From contig NZ_CP060704.1 of the NCBI RefSeq assembly GCF_014353015.1, positions 1,761,001-1,825,000 on the forward strand: 64,000 bases of DNA, written 5' to 3'. Position 1 is the first letter of the stretch. Each line of letters begins with the position of its first letter. This DNA comes from Chitinimonas koreensis. Its GTDB lineage: Bacteria; Pseudomonadota; Gammaproteobacteria; Burkholderiales; Chitinimonadaceae. The position numbers and the translations under genes are program-made. This document shows, piece by piece, positions 53,315-61,871 of this stretch. Below the pieces are notes generated by a model. It ran no database searches, had not been told where the DNA came from, and worked only from the letters and a program-made list of their open reading frames with translations.

Positions 53315-54412
53315 ATGGCTAAATTCTCCTTCGCGCCGAAGCTCGTCGGCGCGGCCCTCGTCCTCGCCGCCGCAGGCGTAGAGGCCGCCGGCAACGTGAA
53401 CGTGTACAACTGGAACGACTACATCGCCGACGACACCATCGCCAACTTCGAGAAGTCGAGCGGCGTGAAGGCCAAGTACGACGTGTTCGACAGCATCGAG
53501 ACGCTGCAGTCGAAGCTCCTGACCGGCAAGTCCGGCTACGACGTGGTCTATCCGTCGGCCGACTACGCCGGCAAGTGGATCGGCGCCAACGTGTTCCTGC
53601 CGATCGACAAGACCAAGCTGCCGAACCTGGCCAACCTGAACCCCGAATTCCTCAAGAAGCTCGAGACGGTCGACCCGGGCAACAAGTACCTGGTGCCGTA
53701 CATGTGGGGCACCATGGCCTTCGGCATCAACGTCGACAAGGTCAAGAAGGCGCTGGGCAACGAGCCGATGCCGGCCGACCAGTGGGAGCTGGTGTTCAAC
53801 CCGAAGTACACCTCCAAGCTCAAGAGCTGCGGCATCTCCTTCATCACCATGACCAAGAACCTGTTCGCCATGGTCAACGTGTACAACGGCAAGCCGGCCA
53901 ACGACTTCTCGAAGGACAATGTGGCGGCGGCGCTGACCACGCTGAAGGCGGTGCGCAAGGACGTGCGCGTGTTCAACGACAGCCCGATCGACCTGTTGGC
54001 CAACGGCGACGTCTGCGTCGGCATGGCCTACAACGGCGACGTCTACATGGCCAAGGACCGCGCCGCCCAGGCCAAGAAGCCGCAGAACATCGAATACGTC
54101 GTGCCGTCCAAGGGCACCATCCTGTGGATCGACGTGATGGCGATCCCGAAGGACGCCAAGAACGCCGACAACGGCTACAAGTGGATCAACAACATCCTCG
54201 ATCCGAAGGTGGTGGCCGCGATCTCGAACAAGGTCAGCTACGCCAACCCGAACGCCAAGGCCACCCCGCTGGTCGACAAGGCGATCACCGGCGACGCCAA
54301 GGTCTACCTGAGCGACGCCGCGCTGAAGACGCTGCAGCCGCTGGCCGTGATCGACCAGCCGACGCAGATGGCGCTGACCAAGGCGTTCAACCAGTTCAAG
54401 ACCGCGAAGTAA
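53315..54412 (+). CDS. Periplasmic polyamine-binding protein, PotD/PotF type
   Basis: A 365-aa substrate-binding protein for putrescine or spermidine ABC import. A signal peptide (1-25, ending EAA) is followed by VNVYNWNDYIADDTIANFEK, VVYPSADYAGKWI and MAYNGDVYMAKDRA, all typical. The transporter genes are not in the window. A terminator follows 26 nt after the stop, so it is monocistronic at its 3' end. The product PotF or PotD cannot be told apart here. Confidence 0.9.
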   Translation: MAKFSFAPKLVGAALVLAAAGVEAAGNVNVYNWNDYIADDTIANFEKSSGVKAKYDVFDSIETLQSKLLTGKSGYDVVYPSADYAGKWIGANVFLPIDKTKLPNLANLNPEFLKKLETVDPGNKYLVPYMWGTMAFGINVDKVKKALGNEPMPADQWELVFNPKYTSKLKSCGISFITMTKNLFAMVNVYNGKPANDFSKDNVAAALTTLKAVRKDVRVFNDSPIDLLANGDVCVGMAYNGDVYMAKDRAAQAKKPQNIEYVVPSKGTILWIDVMAIPKDAKNADNGYKWINNILDPKVVAAISNKVSYANPNAKATPLVDKAITGDAKVYLSDAALKTLQPLAVIDQPTQMALTKAFNQFKTAK

Positions 54413-54437
54413 GCAGGACGCGGTCCGCAGCATGAAG

Positions 54438-54467
54438 AACGGCCGGGGCGACCCGGCCGTTTTTCTT
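54438..54467 (+). terminator. Rho-independent terminator after the polyamine-binding gene
   Basis: AACGGCCGGG and CCCGGCCGTT form a 10-bp stem with a GCGA loop, followed by TTTTCTTT. Confidence 0.9.
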
Positions 54468-54499
54468 TGCGCGGCATCGGCGGGGATGCCGCGCCGGGC

Positions 54500-55312
54500 T
54501 CAGGCCGGTGCGAACGCTTCGCGGTAGCGCGGCGCCGCATGGTCGTGCGACAGGTTGGGGCCGAGCGCGCCGCGCGCGGCGTCGAGGGCCTCCCAGTCGG
54601 CCGGATCGGGCAGCGAGGGGATGGTGACCCGTTCGCCGCGGTCGAGCCCGACCAGCGCCGCCGCGACCAGCTCGTCCGCCTCCATGAACATCGAGTCCGG
54701 CACCTGGCTGGCGTCGAGGCCGCTGCTGGCCCAGATCTCGGTCCGCGTCGCGCCCGGCAGCACCGCCTGCACCTGGACGCCGCGCGAAGCCAGCTCGGCC
54801 TGCAGTGTCTGGCTCAGGCTCAGCACATAGGCCTTGCTGGCGCTGTAGACGGCATTGAAGCGCTCGGGCAGCAGCGCCACGATCGAGCCGATATTGACGA
54901 TCGCGCCGCGACCGCGCGCGCCGAAGCGGGCCGCCGCCACGCCGGCCAGGCGGGTCAGCGCCAGCACGTTGAGCGCGATCAGCGCGTCCAGCGCGGCGGG
55001 GTCGGCCTCGGCCAGGGGGCCGCTGGCGGCGATGCCGGCATTGTTGACCAGCAGGGCGATGGTCTCGTCGTCGCGCAGCTTCTGCTCGACGCGGGCGAGA
55101 TCGTCGCGGACGGCCAGGTCGGCGCGCAGCACCTCGACCCGGACGCCGGCCTGCTCGCGCAGCCGGGCGGCCAGCGCGTCCAGCCTGGCCTGGTCGCGCG
55201 CCACCAGGATCAGGTCGTGGCCGCGCCGGGCCAGTTGTTCGGCATAGCGGGCGCCGATGCCGCTCGATGCGCCGGTGATCAGTGCGCTGCCCTTGGGATT
55301 CGATGTGCTCAT
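54500..55312 (-). CDS. Short-chain dehydrogenase/reductase
   Basis: A 270-aa classical SDR. The cofactor site is TGASSGIGARYAEQ near 14-27, NNAG near 90, and the catalytic YSASK near 155. An Asp/Arg pattern at the end of the second strand fits NADP. Divergent from a TetR gene with a 141-nt AT-rich spacer, a common SDR/TetR arrangement in which the regulator controls the enzyme. Substrate unknown. Confidence 0.88.
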   Translation of the reverse strand: MSTSNPKGSALITGASSGIGARYAEQLARRGHDLILVARDQARLDALAARLREQAGVRVEVLRADLAVRDDLARVEQKLRDDETIALLVNNAGIAASGPLAEADPAALDALIALNVLALTRLAGVAAARFGARGRGAIVNIGSIVALLPERFNAVYSASKAYVLSLSQTLQAELASRGVQVQAVLPGATRTEIWASSGLDASQVPDSMFMEADELVAAALVGLDRGERVTIPSLPDPADWEALDAARGALGPNLSHDHAAPRYREAFAPA

Positions 55313-55389
55313 GGTCGGTGGTCCTTGCGGTTGGTCGTCGGAGGGTGTCGCTCGACGGCAGGTCTTTTAAATGTCGATCAACATGAATA

Positions 55390-55419
55390 CATTAATGACG
55401 AACATAATCTATAATGTCA
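55390..55419. promoter_or_regulatory. Candidate promoter/operator between SDR and TetR genes
   Basis: TATAAT lies at 55410-55415 on the plus strand. CATTAATG (55390-55397) is a perfect palindrome, and TGAC (55396) with GTCA (55416) form an inverted pair around the promoter. TetR-family autoregulation is a plausible reading. Confidence 0.4.
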
Positions 55420-55453
55420 AGCAGATCGCGAATCGAAGCGCAGGAGCAGACAG

Positions 55454-56038
55454 ATGAAAGTCAGCAGGGAACAGGCCGCCGCCAACCGCGAACGGGTGCT
55501 CGACACCGCTGCGCGGCTGTATCGCGAGAACGGTTTCGGCGGGATCGGCGTGGCCGACATCATGAAGGCCGCGGGCCTGACCCACGGCGGCTTCTACGGC
55601 CAGTTCGGCTCGAAGGACGAATTGATGGCGCAGGCCGGCGAGCGCGCGCTGACCGAGGCGCGCGAACGCTGGGAGAGGCTGCTCGAGGATGTGCCCGGCG
55701 ATCCGTTCGCGGCGGTCGCCGCCGCCTACCTGTCGCCGCTGCATCGCGACACGCCCGGCGCCGGCTGCGCGATCGCGGCGCTCGGGCCGGAGCTGGCGCG
55801 CCAGTCGCCGCCGGTGCGCCATGCCTTCACCGAGGGCTTCCGCAGCCTGCTCGAGCTGCTGGCCGGCCTCTTGCCCGGCCGCTCGAAGGCGGCGCGGCGC
55901 GACAAGGCGCTGGCGGCCTATGCCGCCATGGTCGGCGCGGTGGTGCTGGCACGCATGGTCGACGACGCGGCGCTGTCGGACGAGATCCTGCGCGCGGTGG
56001 CCGCCTCGCTGCCCAAGGGCGCCGCGGTGGAGCCCTGA
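55454..56038 (+). CDS. TetR-family transcriptional regulator
   Basis: A 194-aa repressor. The N-terminal HTH is VLDTAARLYRENGFGGIGVA, then MKAAGLTHGGFYGQFGSKDEL, and a helical ligand domain follows. The sequence type is close to NemR/AcrR-like regulators of redox enzymes. It is divergent from the SDR gene, which it probably controls. AGGAG and ACAGATG context at the start. Confidence 0.88.
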   Translation: MKVSREQAAANRERVLDTAARLYRENGFGGIGVADIMKAAGLTHGGFYGQFGSKDELMAQAGERALTEARERWERLLEDVPGDPFAAVAAAYLSPLHRDTPGAGCAIAALGPELARQSPPVRHAFTEGFRSLLELLAGLLPGRSKAARRDKALAAYAAMVGAVVLARMVDDAALSDEILRAVAASLPKGAAVEP

Positions 56039-56086
56039 CGGCCGCCGCCGGTTATAATCACGGTCTGGATTTGCCTGGAGAAGACC

Positions 56087-56290
56087 ATGCCGCTGCTGTT
56101 CAAAGATACGACCTACGTTTCCGAAACCACCCAGTTCCTGCGCGAATTCCTCGAGCAGCACCCCGACGTCGCCCAGGGCCAGGTCGAAGGCCGTGCGCTG
56201 CTGTGGGACAAGCAGGTCGACCGCGGCTTCCAGCGCGATGCCGACGCCGGCCGCGTCAAGCAGAAGGCCTACGTCTACCAGCCCGAGTGA
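56087..56290 (+). CDS. DUF3460 family protein
   Basis: A 67-aa protein with VSETTQFLREFLEQHPDV and EGRALLWDKQVDR, and ending KAYVYQPE, as in the betaproteobacterial DUF3460 family. Cytoplasmic, no membrane span. Function unknown. Ends 12 nt before a bidirectional terminator. Confidence 0.85.
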   Translation: MPLLFKDTTYVSETTQFLREFLEQHPDVAQGQVEGRALLWDKQVDRGFQRDADAGRVKQKAYVYQPE

Positions 56291-56310
56291 GCGGGCCGTC
56301 ACGGACGACG

Positions 56311-56340
56311 AAAAACGCCGGCAGCGATGCCGGCGTTTTT
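56311..56340. terminator. Bidirectional Rho-independent terminator
   Basis: AAAAACGCCGGCA, loop GCGA, TGCCGGCGTTTTT. It has A and T tracts on both sides, serving the DUF3460 gene and the convergent SDR gene. Confidence 0.9.
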
Positions 56341-56362
56341 CATGGCCAAGCCGCGGCTGCGG

Positions 56363-57109
56363 CTAGCGCCCGCCGCTGACCTCGATGAAGCTCGCGGTGG
56401 TATAGGACGCCTCGTCCGACAGCAGCCACAGGATGGCGGCCGCCACCTCCTCGGCCTGGCCGCCGCGCCGCATCGGCACGCTGCCCTTGAGCCGCTCGAT
56501 GCGGCCCGGCTCGCCGCCGCTGGCGTGCATGTCGGTATGGATCAGGCCCGGCCGCACCGCGTTGACGCGGATGCCGTCGGCGGCGACTTCGCGCGCCAGG
56601 CCCAGCGTGAAGCTGTCGATCGCGCCCTTGCTGGCGGCGTAGTCGACGTACTCGTTGGCCGAACCGAGCCGCGCGGCCATCGACGAGACGTTGACGATCG
56701 CGCCGCCCGGGCCGCCGTGGCGGGTCGACAGCCGCTTCACCGCCTCGCGCGCGCACAGCAAACTGCCGATCACATTGGTGGCGAACACCCGCTGCAACCG
56801 CTCCGCGCTCATGGTCTCGAGGGTCATCTGGGGTTCCAGGATGGCGGCGTTGTTGACCAGGGCGGACAGCGGGCCGAGCTGTCGTTCGGTTTCCTCGAAC
56901 AAGTGCAGCACCTCGGTTTCGGCCGCGACGTCGGCGCGGATCGCGACGGCGCGGCCGCCGGCGGCCTCGATGCGGCTCACCACATCGGCCGCGGCGGCGG
57001 CGTCGCTGCGATAGTTGACGGCCACGGCGTAGCCGCGCTGCACGGCCATCAGCGCGGTGGCGGCACCGATGCCGCGGCTGGCGCCGGTGATCAGGACGGT
57101 CTTCTGCAT
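56363..57109 (-). CDS. SDR-family oxidoreductase, FabG-like
   Basis: A 248-aa SDR with TGASRGIGAATALMA near 8-22, NNAA near 86, the catalytic YAASKGA near 160 and GG...R at the end. Resembles 3-oxoacyl or glucose-dehydrogenase-like SDRs. Upstream (57154) is the serS terminator, so it is transcribed alone. Substrate unassigned. Confidence 0.87.
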   Translation of the reverse strand: MQKTVLITGASRGIGAATALMAVQRGYAVAVNYRSDAAAAADVVSRIEAAGGRAVAIRADVAAETEVLHLFEETERQLGPLSALVNNAAILEPQMTLETMSAERLQRVFATNVIGSLLCAREAVKRLSTRHGGPGGAIVNVSSMAARLGSANEYVDYAASKGAIDSFTLGLAREVAADGIRVNAVRPGLIHTDMHASGGEPGRIERLKGSVPMRRGGQAEEVAAAILWLLSDEASYTTASFIEVSGGR

Positions 57110-57153
57110 CGTCTTCCCTCGTCGAAAGGCGGCCGGCCGTTGCGGCCAAAGAG

Positions 57154-57175
57154 AAACGGCCCTTGCGGGCCGTTT
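57154..57175 (-). terminator. Terminator hairpin of serS
   Basis: AAACGGCCC, loop TTGC, GGGCCGTTT. On the minus strand it is followed by a short pyrimidine-rich stretch 3' of serS. Confidence 0.7.
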
Positions 57176-57182
57176 GCCTGGA

Positions 57183-58463
57183 TCATGCGAGCCGGTCGAT
57201 GCCGCCCAGGTAGGGCCGCAGCGCCTCGGGCACGGTGATGCTGCCGTCGGCGTTCTGGTAGTTCTCCAGCACCGCCACCAGCGTGCGGCCGACCGCCAGG
57301 CCCGAGCCGTTCAAGGTATGCACCAGCTCGTTCTTGCCGGCCTCGTTCTTCACCCGCGCCTGCATGCGGCGCGCCTGGAAGGCCTCGCAGTTCGACACCG
57401 AGCTGATCTCGCGGTAGGTGTCCTGCGCCGGCAGCCAGACTTCGAGGTCATAGGTCTTGGTCGCGCCGAAGCCCATGTCGCCGGTGCACAGCGTGACCAC
57501 GCGGTAGGGCAGGCCGAGCCGCTGCAGCACGTTCTCGGCGTGCTGGCGCATCTCCTCCAGCGTCTCGTAGCTGCGTTCCGGCGCCACGATCTGCACCATC
57601 TCCACCTTGTCGAACTGGTGCTGGCGGATCATGCCGCGGGTATCGCGGCCGTAGCTGCCGGCCTCCGAGCGGAAGCAGGGCGAATGCGCGGTCAGCTTGA
57701 TCGGCAGTTCCTCGGCCTTGAGGAGGCTGTCGCGCACGGTATTGGTCAGCGAGATCTCCGAGGTCGAGATCAGGTACTGGGTATGGCTGTCCTCGCCGCC
57801 GCGCTCGACGCGGAACATGTCCTCGGCGAACTTGGGCAGCTGGCCGGTGCCGTACAGCACTTCCGGATTGACGATATAGGGCGTGTAGACCTCGGTGTAG
57901 CCGTGCTCGTTGGTCTGGATGTCGAGCATGAACTGGGCGAGCGCGCGGTGCAGCCGGGCGATCTGGCCGCGCAGCACGGTGAAGCGCGCGCCCGACAGCT
58001 TGGCGCCGGTCTCGAAATCGAGGCCCAGCGGCGTACCGAGGTCGACGTGGTCCTTCACCGCGAAGTCGAAGGTGCGCGGCGTGCCCCAGCGGTGCAGCTC
58101 GACGTTGCCGCTCTCGTCGCGGCCGGCCGGCACCGATTCGTGCGGCAGGTTGGGGATGCGCAGCAAGAGGTCGTTGATCTTGTCCTGCAGCGCGGCCAGG
58201 TTCTGTTCGGCGGCCTTCAGCTCGTCGCCGAGGTGGGCGACGCTGGCCAGGATCGGCGCGGCGTCCTCGCCGCGGGCCTTGGCCTGGCCGATGGCCTTGG
58301 ACTTGGCGTTGCGTTCGGCCTGCAGTTCTTGAGTGCGGGTCTGCAGCGCCTTGCGCTCGTGTTCGAGCGCGGCGAAGGCGGCGGTGTCGAGTTCGAAGCC
58401 GCGCTCGGCCAGGCGGGCGGCGACGGCGTCGAGGTCGTTGCGGAGCAGTTGGATGTCGAGCAT
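57183..58463 (-). CDS. serS: Seryl-tRNA synthetase
   Basis: A 426-aa class II synthetase charging tRNA-Ser. The N-terminal coiled-coil arm covers about 25-105. Motif 2 is SPCFRSEAGSYGRDTRGMIR, and motif 3 has LNGSGLAVGRTLVAVLEN. Starts MLDIQLLRNDLDAVAARL at 58463; the frame is open further upstream but unsupported. Followed by its own hairpin terminator. The rarA and lolA genes lie upstream on the same strand, as in related genomes. Confidence 0.96.
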   Translation of the reverse strand: MLDIQLLRNDLDAVAARLAERGFELDTAAFAALEHERKALQTRTQELQAERNAKSKAIGQAKARGEDAAPILASVAHLGDELKAAEQNLAALQDKINDLLLRIPNLPHESVPAGRDESGNVELHRWGTPRTFDFAVKDHVDLGTPLGLDFETGAKLSGARFTVLRGQIARLHRALAQFMLDIQTNEHGYTEVYTPYIVNPEVLYGTGQLPKFAEDMFRVERGGEDSHTQYLISTSEISLTNTVRDSLLKAEELPIKLTAHSPCFRSEAGSYGRDTRGMIRQHQFDKVEMVQIVAPERSYETLEEMRQHAENVLQRLGLPYRVVTLCTGDMGFGATKTYDLEVWLPAQDTYREISSVSNCEAFQARRMQARVKNEAGKNELVHTLNGSGLAVGRTLVAVLENYQNADGSITVPEALRPYLGGIDRLA

Positions 58464-58593
58464 GGGAAAACCTTGTGCGTAGCGAAGCGTACGGGCGCCG
58501 GGCCGGATCGGCCGAAGCGCGGATTGTATAGATCGTTCGGGGATTCGGGCAGCGGCTGCGAGGCGACAGCGTCTATTTATCAGGCGAGCTCGA

Positions 58594-58745
58594 GCCCTGC
58601 GAGGCTCCCTCTGGCCCGCCCCGCGAAGTCTTTGACTTCGCGGGGACCCCGGGCGGCGAGGGCGGGGGAGTCGGGTTGGATCAGGGGAGCGCCCAACGTT
58701 TGGACACCTTCGACTCCCAAGCGCCCGGCTGTGCCGGGTGCCTGC
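58594..58745. repeat. Dispersed repeat copy with internal hairpin
   Basis: GCGAGGCTCCCTCTGGCCCG, a perfect hairpin CCCCGCGAAGTC-TTT-GACTTCGCGGGG, then GGCGAGGGCGGGGGAGTC, GGTTGGATCAGGGGAGCG and the closing GCGCCCGGCTGTGCCGGGTG. Close to the copy at 20479. It fills most of the 324-nt gap between serS and rarA; no gene is seen there. Confidence 0.78.
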
Positions 58746-58787
58746 GCTACGGGCGGGGCTGCGACGGACGAAGCTCATTGCTGGCGC

Positions 58788-60149
58788 TCAGTCGCTGCCC
58801 TGGCTAGATCGCGTCTGGGCGGGCTGCGCCTGGGCCGACTGCGATGGAGCCGACTGCGACTGGCGATCGAGATCGCGCAGGTGGCCGAGCTTCTCGGCGA
58901 TCTTGGCCTCGAGCCCGCGCGCGACCGGCCGGTACCAGCCCGGTTCGTCCATGCCGTCGGGCAGGTAGCGTTCGCCGGCGGCGTAGCCCTCGTCCTCGTC
59001 GTGGGCATAGCGGTACTCGGCGCCGTAGCCGAGCTGCTTCATGAGCTTGGTCGGCGCGTTGCGCAGGTGCTCGGGCACCGGCCGCGACTGGTCGCGGGCG
59101 ACGAAGGCGGCGGCCTGCTTGTAGGCCTTGTAGCCGGCGTTGCTCTTGGGCGCGACGGCCAGGTAGATCACCGCCTGCGCCAGCGCCAGCTCGCCTTCGG
59201 GGCTGCCGAGCCGCTCGTAGGCGTCGGCCGCCTGCAGCGTGAGCTGCGACGCGCGCGGATCGGCCAGGCCGATGTCCTCCCAGGCCATGCGCACGATGCG
59301 GCGCGCCAGGTAGCGCGGGTCGGCGCCGCCGTCGAGCATGCGGCAGAACCAGTACAGCGCCGCGTCCGGATTGGAGCCGCGCACCGACTTGTGCAGCGCC
59401 GAGATCTGGTCGTAGAAGGCGTCGCCGCCCTTGTCGAAGCGGCGGGTATTGAGGCTCAGCGCGTTCTGCACGAAGTCGCCGTCGATGCGCCGGGTGCCGG
59501 CCGCGGCGGCCGCGGTGTCGGCCTGCTCGAGCAGGTTGAGCAGCCGCCGCGCGTCGCCGTCGGCATAGCCGACCAGGGTGGCGATGGCGGCCTCGTCGAA
59601 TTCGAGATGGCCGAGCGTCTGCCCGCGTGCGCGCTCGATCAGCTCGCGCAGCTCCTCCGCGTCGAGCGCCTTGAGCACGTAGACCTGGGCGCGCGACAGC
59701 AGCGCCGAGTTGACCTCGAACGACGGGTTTTCGGTGGTGGCGCCGATGAAGGTGATCAGGCCCGATTCGACGAAGGGCAGGAAGGCGTCCTGCTGGCTCT
59801 TGTTGAAGCGGTGGACTTCGTCGACGAACAGGATGGTGGCGCGGCCGCGGTCGAGATTGCGCTGCGCCTCGTCCATCGCGGCGCGGATGTCCTTCACGCC
59901 CGAGAACACCGCCGACAGCGGGATGAACTCGGCATCGAAGCCCTTGGCCATCAGCCGCGCCAGCGTGGTCTTGCCGACGCCGGGCGGGCCCCACAGGATC
60001 ATCGAATGCGGCCGGCCTGCCTCGAATGCCAGCCGCAGCGGCTTGCCCGGGCCGAGCAGCTGCTTCTGGCCGATCACCTGGTCCAGCGTGGCGGGACGCA
60101 GGGCTTCGGCGAGCGGCGGGCGAGGGGTCTGGGTGAACAGGTCGGCCAT
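58788..60149 (-). CDS. rarA: Replication-associated recombination protein RarA (MgsA)
   Basis: A 453-aa AAA+ ATPase acting at stalled replication forks, related to the RuvB and clamp-loader families. Walker A is WGPPGVGKTTLARLMA near 52-67; Walker B is TILFVDEVHRFNKSQQDAFL near 105-124. The MgsA C-terminal domain follows. The tail ends with a Gln/Ser/Ala-rich stretch (SQSAPSQSAQAQ). Lies between lolA and serS as in other betaproteobacteria. Confidence 0.93.
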   Translation of the reverse strand: MADLFTQTPRPPLAEALRPATLDQVIGQKQLLGPGKPLRLAFEAGRPHSMILWGPPGVGKTTLARLMAKGFDAEFIPLSAVFSGVKDIRAAMDEAQRNLDRGRATILFVDEVHRFNKSQQDAFLPFVESGLITFIGATTENPSFEVNSALLSRAQVYVLKALDAEELRELIERARGQTLGHLEFDEAAIATLVGYADGDARRLLNLLEQADTAAAAAGTRRIDGDFVQNALSLNTRRFDKGGDAFYDQISALHKSVRGSNPDAALYWFCRMLDGGADPRYLARRIVRMAWEDIGLADPRASQLTLQAADAYERLGSPEGELALAQAVIYLAVAPKSNAGYKAYKQAAAFVARDQSRPVPEHLRNAPTKLMKQLGYGAEYRYAHDEDEGYAAGERYLPDGMDEPGWYRPVARGLEAKIAEKLGHLRDLDRQSQSAPSQSAQAQPAQTRSSQGSD

Positions 60150-60236
60150 GGCCTTTTGGACTGCGGGAACGGCCGGACAGTTTAACGGATGGTGCGCCTG
60201 CCGGCCTCGAAAAGGCGTGGGCTCAGGGCTTGGCGC

Positions 60237-60851
60237 TCAATCGGCGCTCACGACGTCGGCGCCCTTGGGCGGCACGAAGCGGAAGCGTGCCGGGTCGAGC
60301 TTGGGATTGGCGACCGTGCCGGCGAAGCGGATGCGGGTGGTCTGGCCGAAGCTGTCGCTCAGCTCCATCGCCATCGGCAGGCTGTTCTTGAAGCCGATGC
60401 GCACCTGGTCGAAACCGCTGTCGCGGTTCTTCGGCGTCGCCTCGATCCAGTCGAGCCCGTCGCGGCTGCCGCGTTCGGCCAGCGTGTAGGACTTCTCCAG
60501 CTCGTTGCTGCCGGCCAAGAGCGCCGCCGGACTGTCGCCGAGCGCGCGGTCGAGCCGCTTGGAGGTCACCTGGTTCAGGTCGGGGTCGTAGACCCACAGC
60601 TGCTTGCCGTCGCCGACCACGCGCTGCTCGTAGGGCTTGGCGTACTGCCAGTCGAACTTGCCGGGCCGCTGGATGGCGACCTGGCCGCTGGCCTGCTGCT
60701 GCTTGCCGCTCTTCTGCGTCACGGTCTGCTCGAAGCCGGCGGTGAACGACTGGGTCTGGGCCAGGAAGGATTTGAGCTGGTCGAGGCCGCCGCCGACGGC
60801 GGGCAGCAGGAGGGCGGGCAGGCACAGGGCGAGAGGCAGGAGACGGCGCAT
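60237..60851 (-). CDS. lolA: Outer-membrane lipoprotein carrier protein LolA
   Basis: A 204-aa periplasmic chaperone that carries lipoproteins from LolCDE to LolB. It has a signal peptide (1-21), SFTAGFEQTVTQKSGKQQQASG near 36-57, RPGKFDWQYAKPYEQ, and the C-terminal RFVPPKGADVV. The start at 60851 matches the family. Normal length. Upstream of rarA on the same strand. Confidence 0.92.
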   Translation of the reverse strand: MRRLLPLALCLPALLLPAVGGGLDQLKSFLAQTQSFTAGFEQTVTQKSGKQQQASGQVAIQRPGKFDWQYAKPYEQRVVGDGKQLWVYDPDLNQVTSKRLDRALGDSPAALLAGSNELEKSYTLAERGSRDGLDWIEATPKNRDSGFDQVRIGFKNSLPMAMELSDSFGQTTRIRFAGTVANPKLDPARFRFVPPKGADVVSAD

Positions 60852-60937
60852 GGCGTGGGTCCTTCGATGCTTGGCCGGGCAGTCTAGCACGGCGCCCTGA
60901 ACCGGCCGTGAACCTGGCCTGGCGGCGCGCAGGCAAG

Positions 60938-60961
60938 AAAAAGGCCCCGCATCGCGGGGCC
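60938..60961 (-). terminator. Terminator of ompA
   Basis: The stem GGCCCCGC / GCGGGGCC has a 3-nt loop. On the minus strand TTTTT follows (AAAAA at 60938-60942 of the plus strand), just 3' of the OmpA gene. Confidence 0.88.
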
Positions 60962-60988
60962 CATGGGGTGCTGCCTGAAGCGTGAAGC

Positions 60989-61678
60989 TTACTGCTCGAC
61001 GGTCGCGTAGATTTCCACTTCGACGCGGCGATCGGGTGCGTAGCACTCGATCAGCTTCTTGCGGTTCTTCAGCACCTTCTTGCAGTCTTCCGGCTTGGTC
61101 ACGGGCTCGTCGAAGCCCAGACCCTTGGAAGTGATCATCTCGGCGGGGATGCCCTTGGTGACCAGGTACTCGCGAGCCGAAGCGGCGCGCTCTTCCGACA
61201 GCTTCTTGTTGTAGTCGGCCTTGCCGATGCGGTCGGTGTGGCCTTCCACTTCGATCTTGGTCTTGCTGGGCTCGTACTTGCGCTCGAGCAGCACGCCGGC
61301 GACGGCGTCCAGCGCCTGCTTGCCTTCTTCCTTCAGCACGGCCTTGTTGAATTCGAACAGGGCGGCGGCGTTCAGGGTCAGGGTTTCCAGCTTCTTCGGC
61401 ACGGCCAGCGGCACGGGCTTCGGCGCCTGCACTTCGGGCTTCGGCGGTTCGACCGCGGCGGCCACGACCTGCTTGGGGACCAGATCCGGATCGCACTCGG
61501 CGATCGCCTTGTCCTTGCTCCAGGAGGAGGTACGCCAGCACAGGCCGAAACCGCTCTTGACAACGGCGCTACGGCTGTCGATCGCATAGCCGTCCTTGTC
61601 GGCGTAAGCCGACAGGGCAGCTACGCCCAGGACGGCACAAACGGCCGACTGAACCAGGGTACGCTTCATCTTCTGCAT
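60989..61678 (-). CDS. ompA: OmpA-family outer membrane protein
   Basis: A 229-aa protein with signal peptide (1-26, to AYA-DK), a short N-terminal region with SGFGLCWRTSSW, a Pro-rich hinge and a C-terminal OmpA peptidoglycan-binding domain (about 100-225: FEFNKAVLKEEGKQ, VEGHTDRIGKADYNKKLSEERA, RRVEVEI). No eight-strand barrel is present, so it is a small, mostly periplasmic Neisseriales-type OmpA. Possible alternative start at codon 4. Abundant codon choice suggests strong expression. Divergent from gyrA. Confidence 0.9.
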   Translation of the reverse strand: MQKMKRTLVQSAVCAVLGVAALSAYADKDGYAIDSRSAVVKSGFGLCWRTSSWSKDKAIAECDPDLVPKQVVAAAVEPPKPEVQAPKPVPLAVPKKLETLTLNAAALFEFNKAVLKEEGKQALDAVAGVLLERKYEPSKTKIEVEGHTDRIGKADYNKKLSEERAASAREYLVTKGIPAEMITSKGLGFDEPVTKPEDCKKVLKNRKKLIECYAPDRRVEVEIYATVEQ

Positions 61679-61871
61679 CGTTATTCTCCATGGGTAGAGA
61701 GGAAATTATGCGACGGTCAATCAAAATTTCTAAACCGACGTCTTGGCCGAGTTTACTTGACGCGTCCCGCGCGCCGCAATCCAGAGATTATGACAATTGC
61801 GCGCTAATTGGAGAGGACAGCGGCGGCGTGATAAAATTTCCTGCATTTTTGCCCGCTTCGATACCTGACCA

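Noticed and set aside
61690..61871. Short open frame before gyrA
   Set aside because: It lies in the AT-rich divergent promoter region of ompA and gyrA and lacks a ribosome site or conserved sequence.
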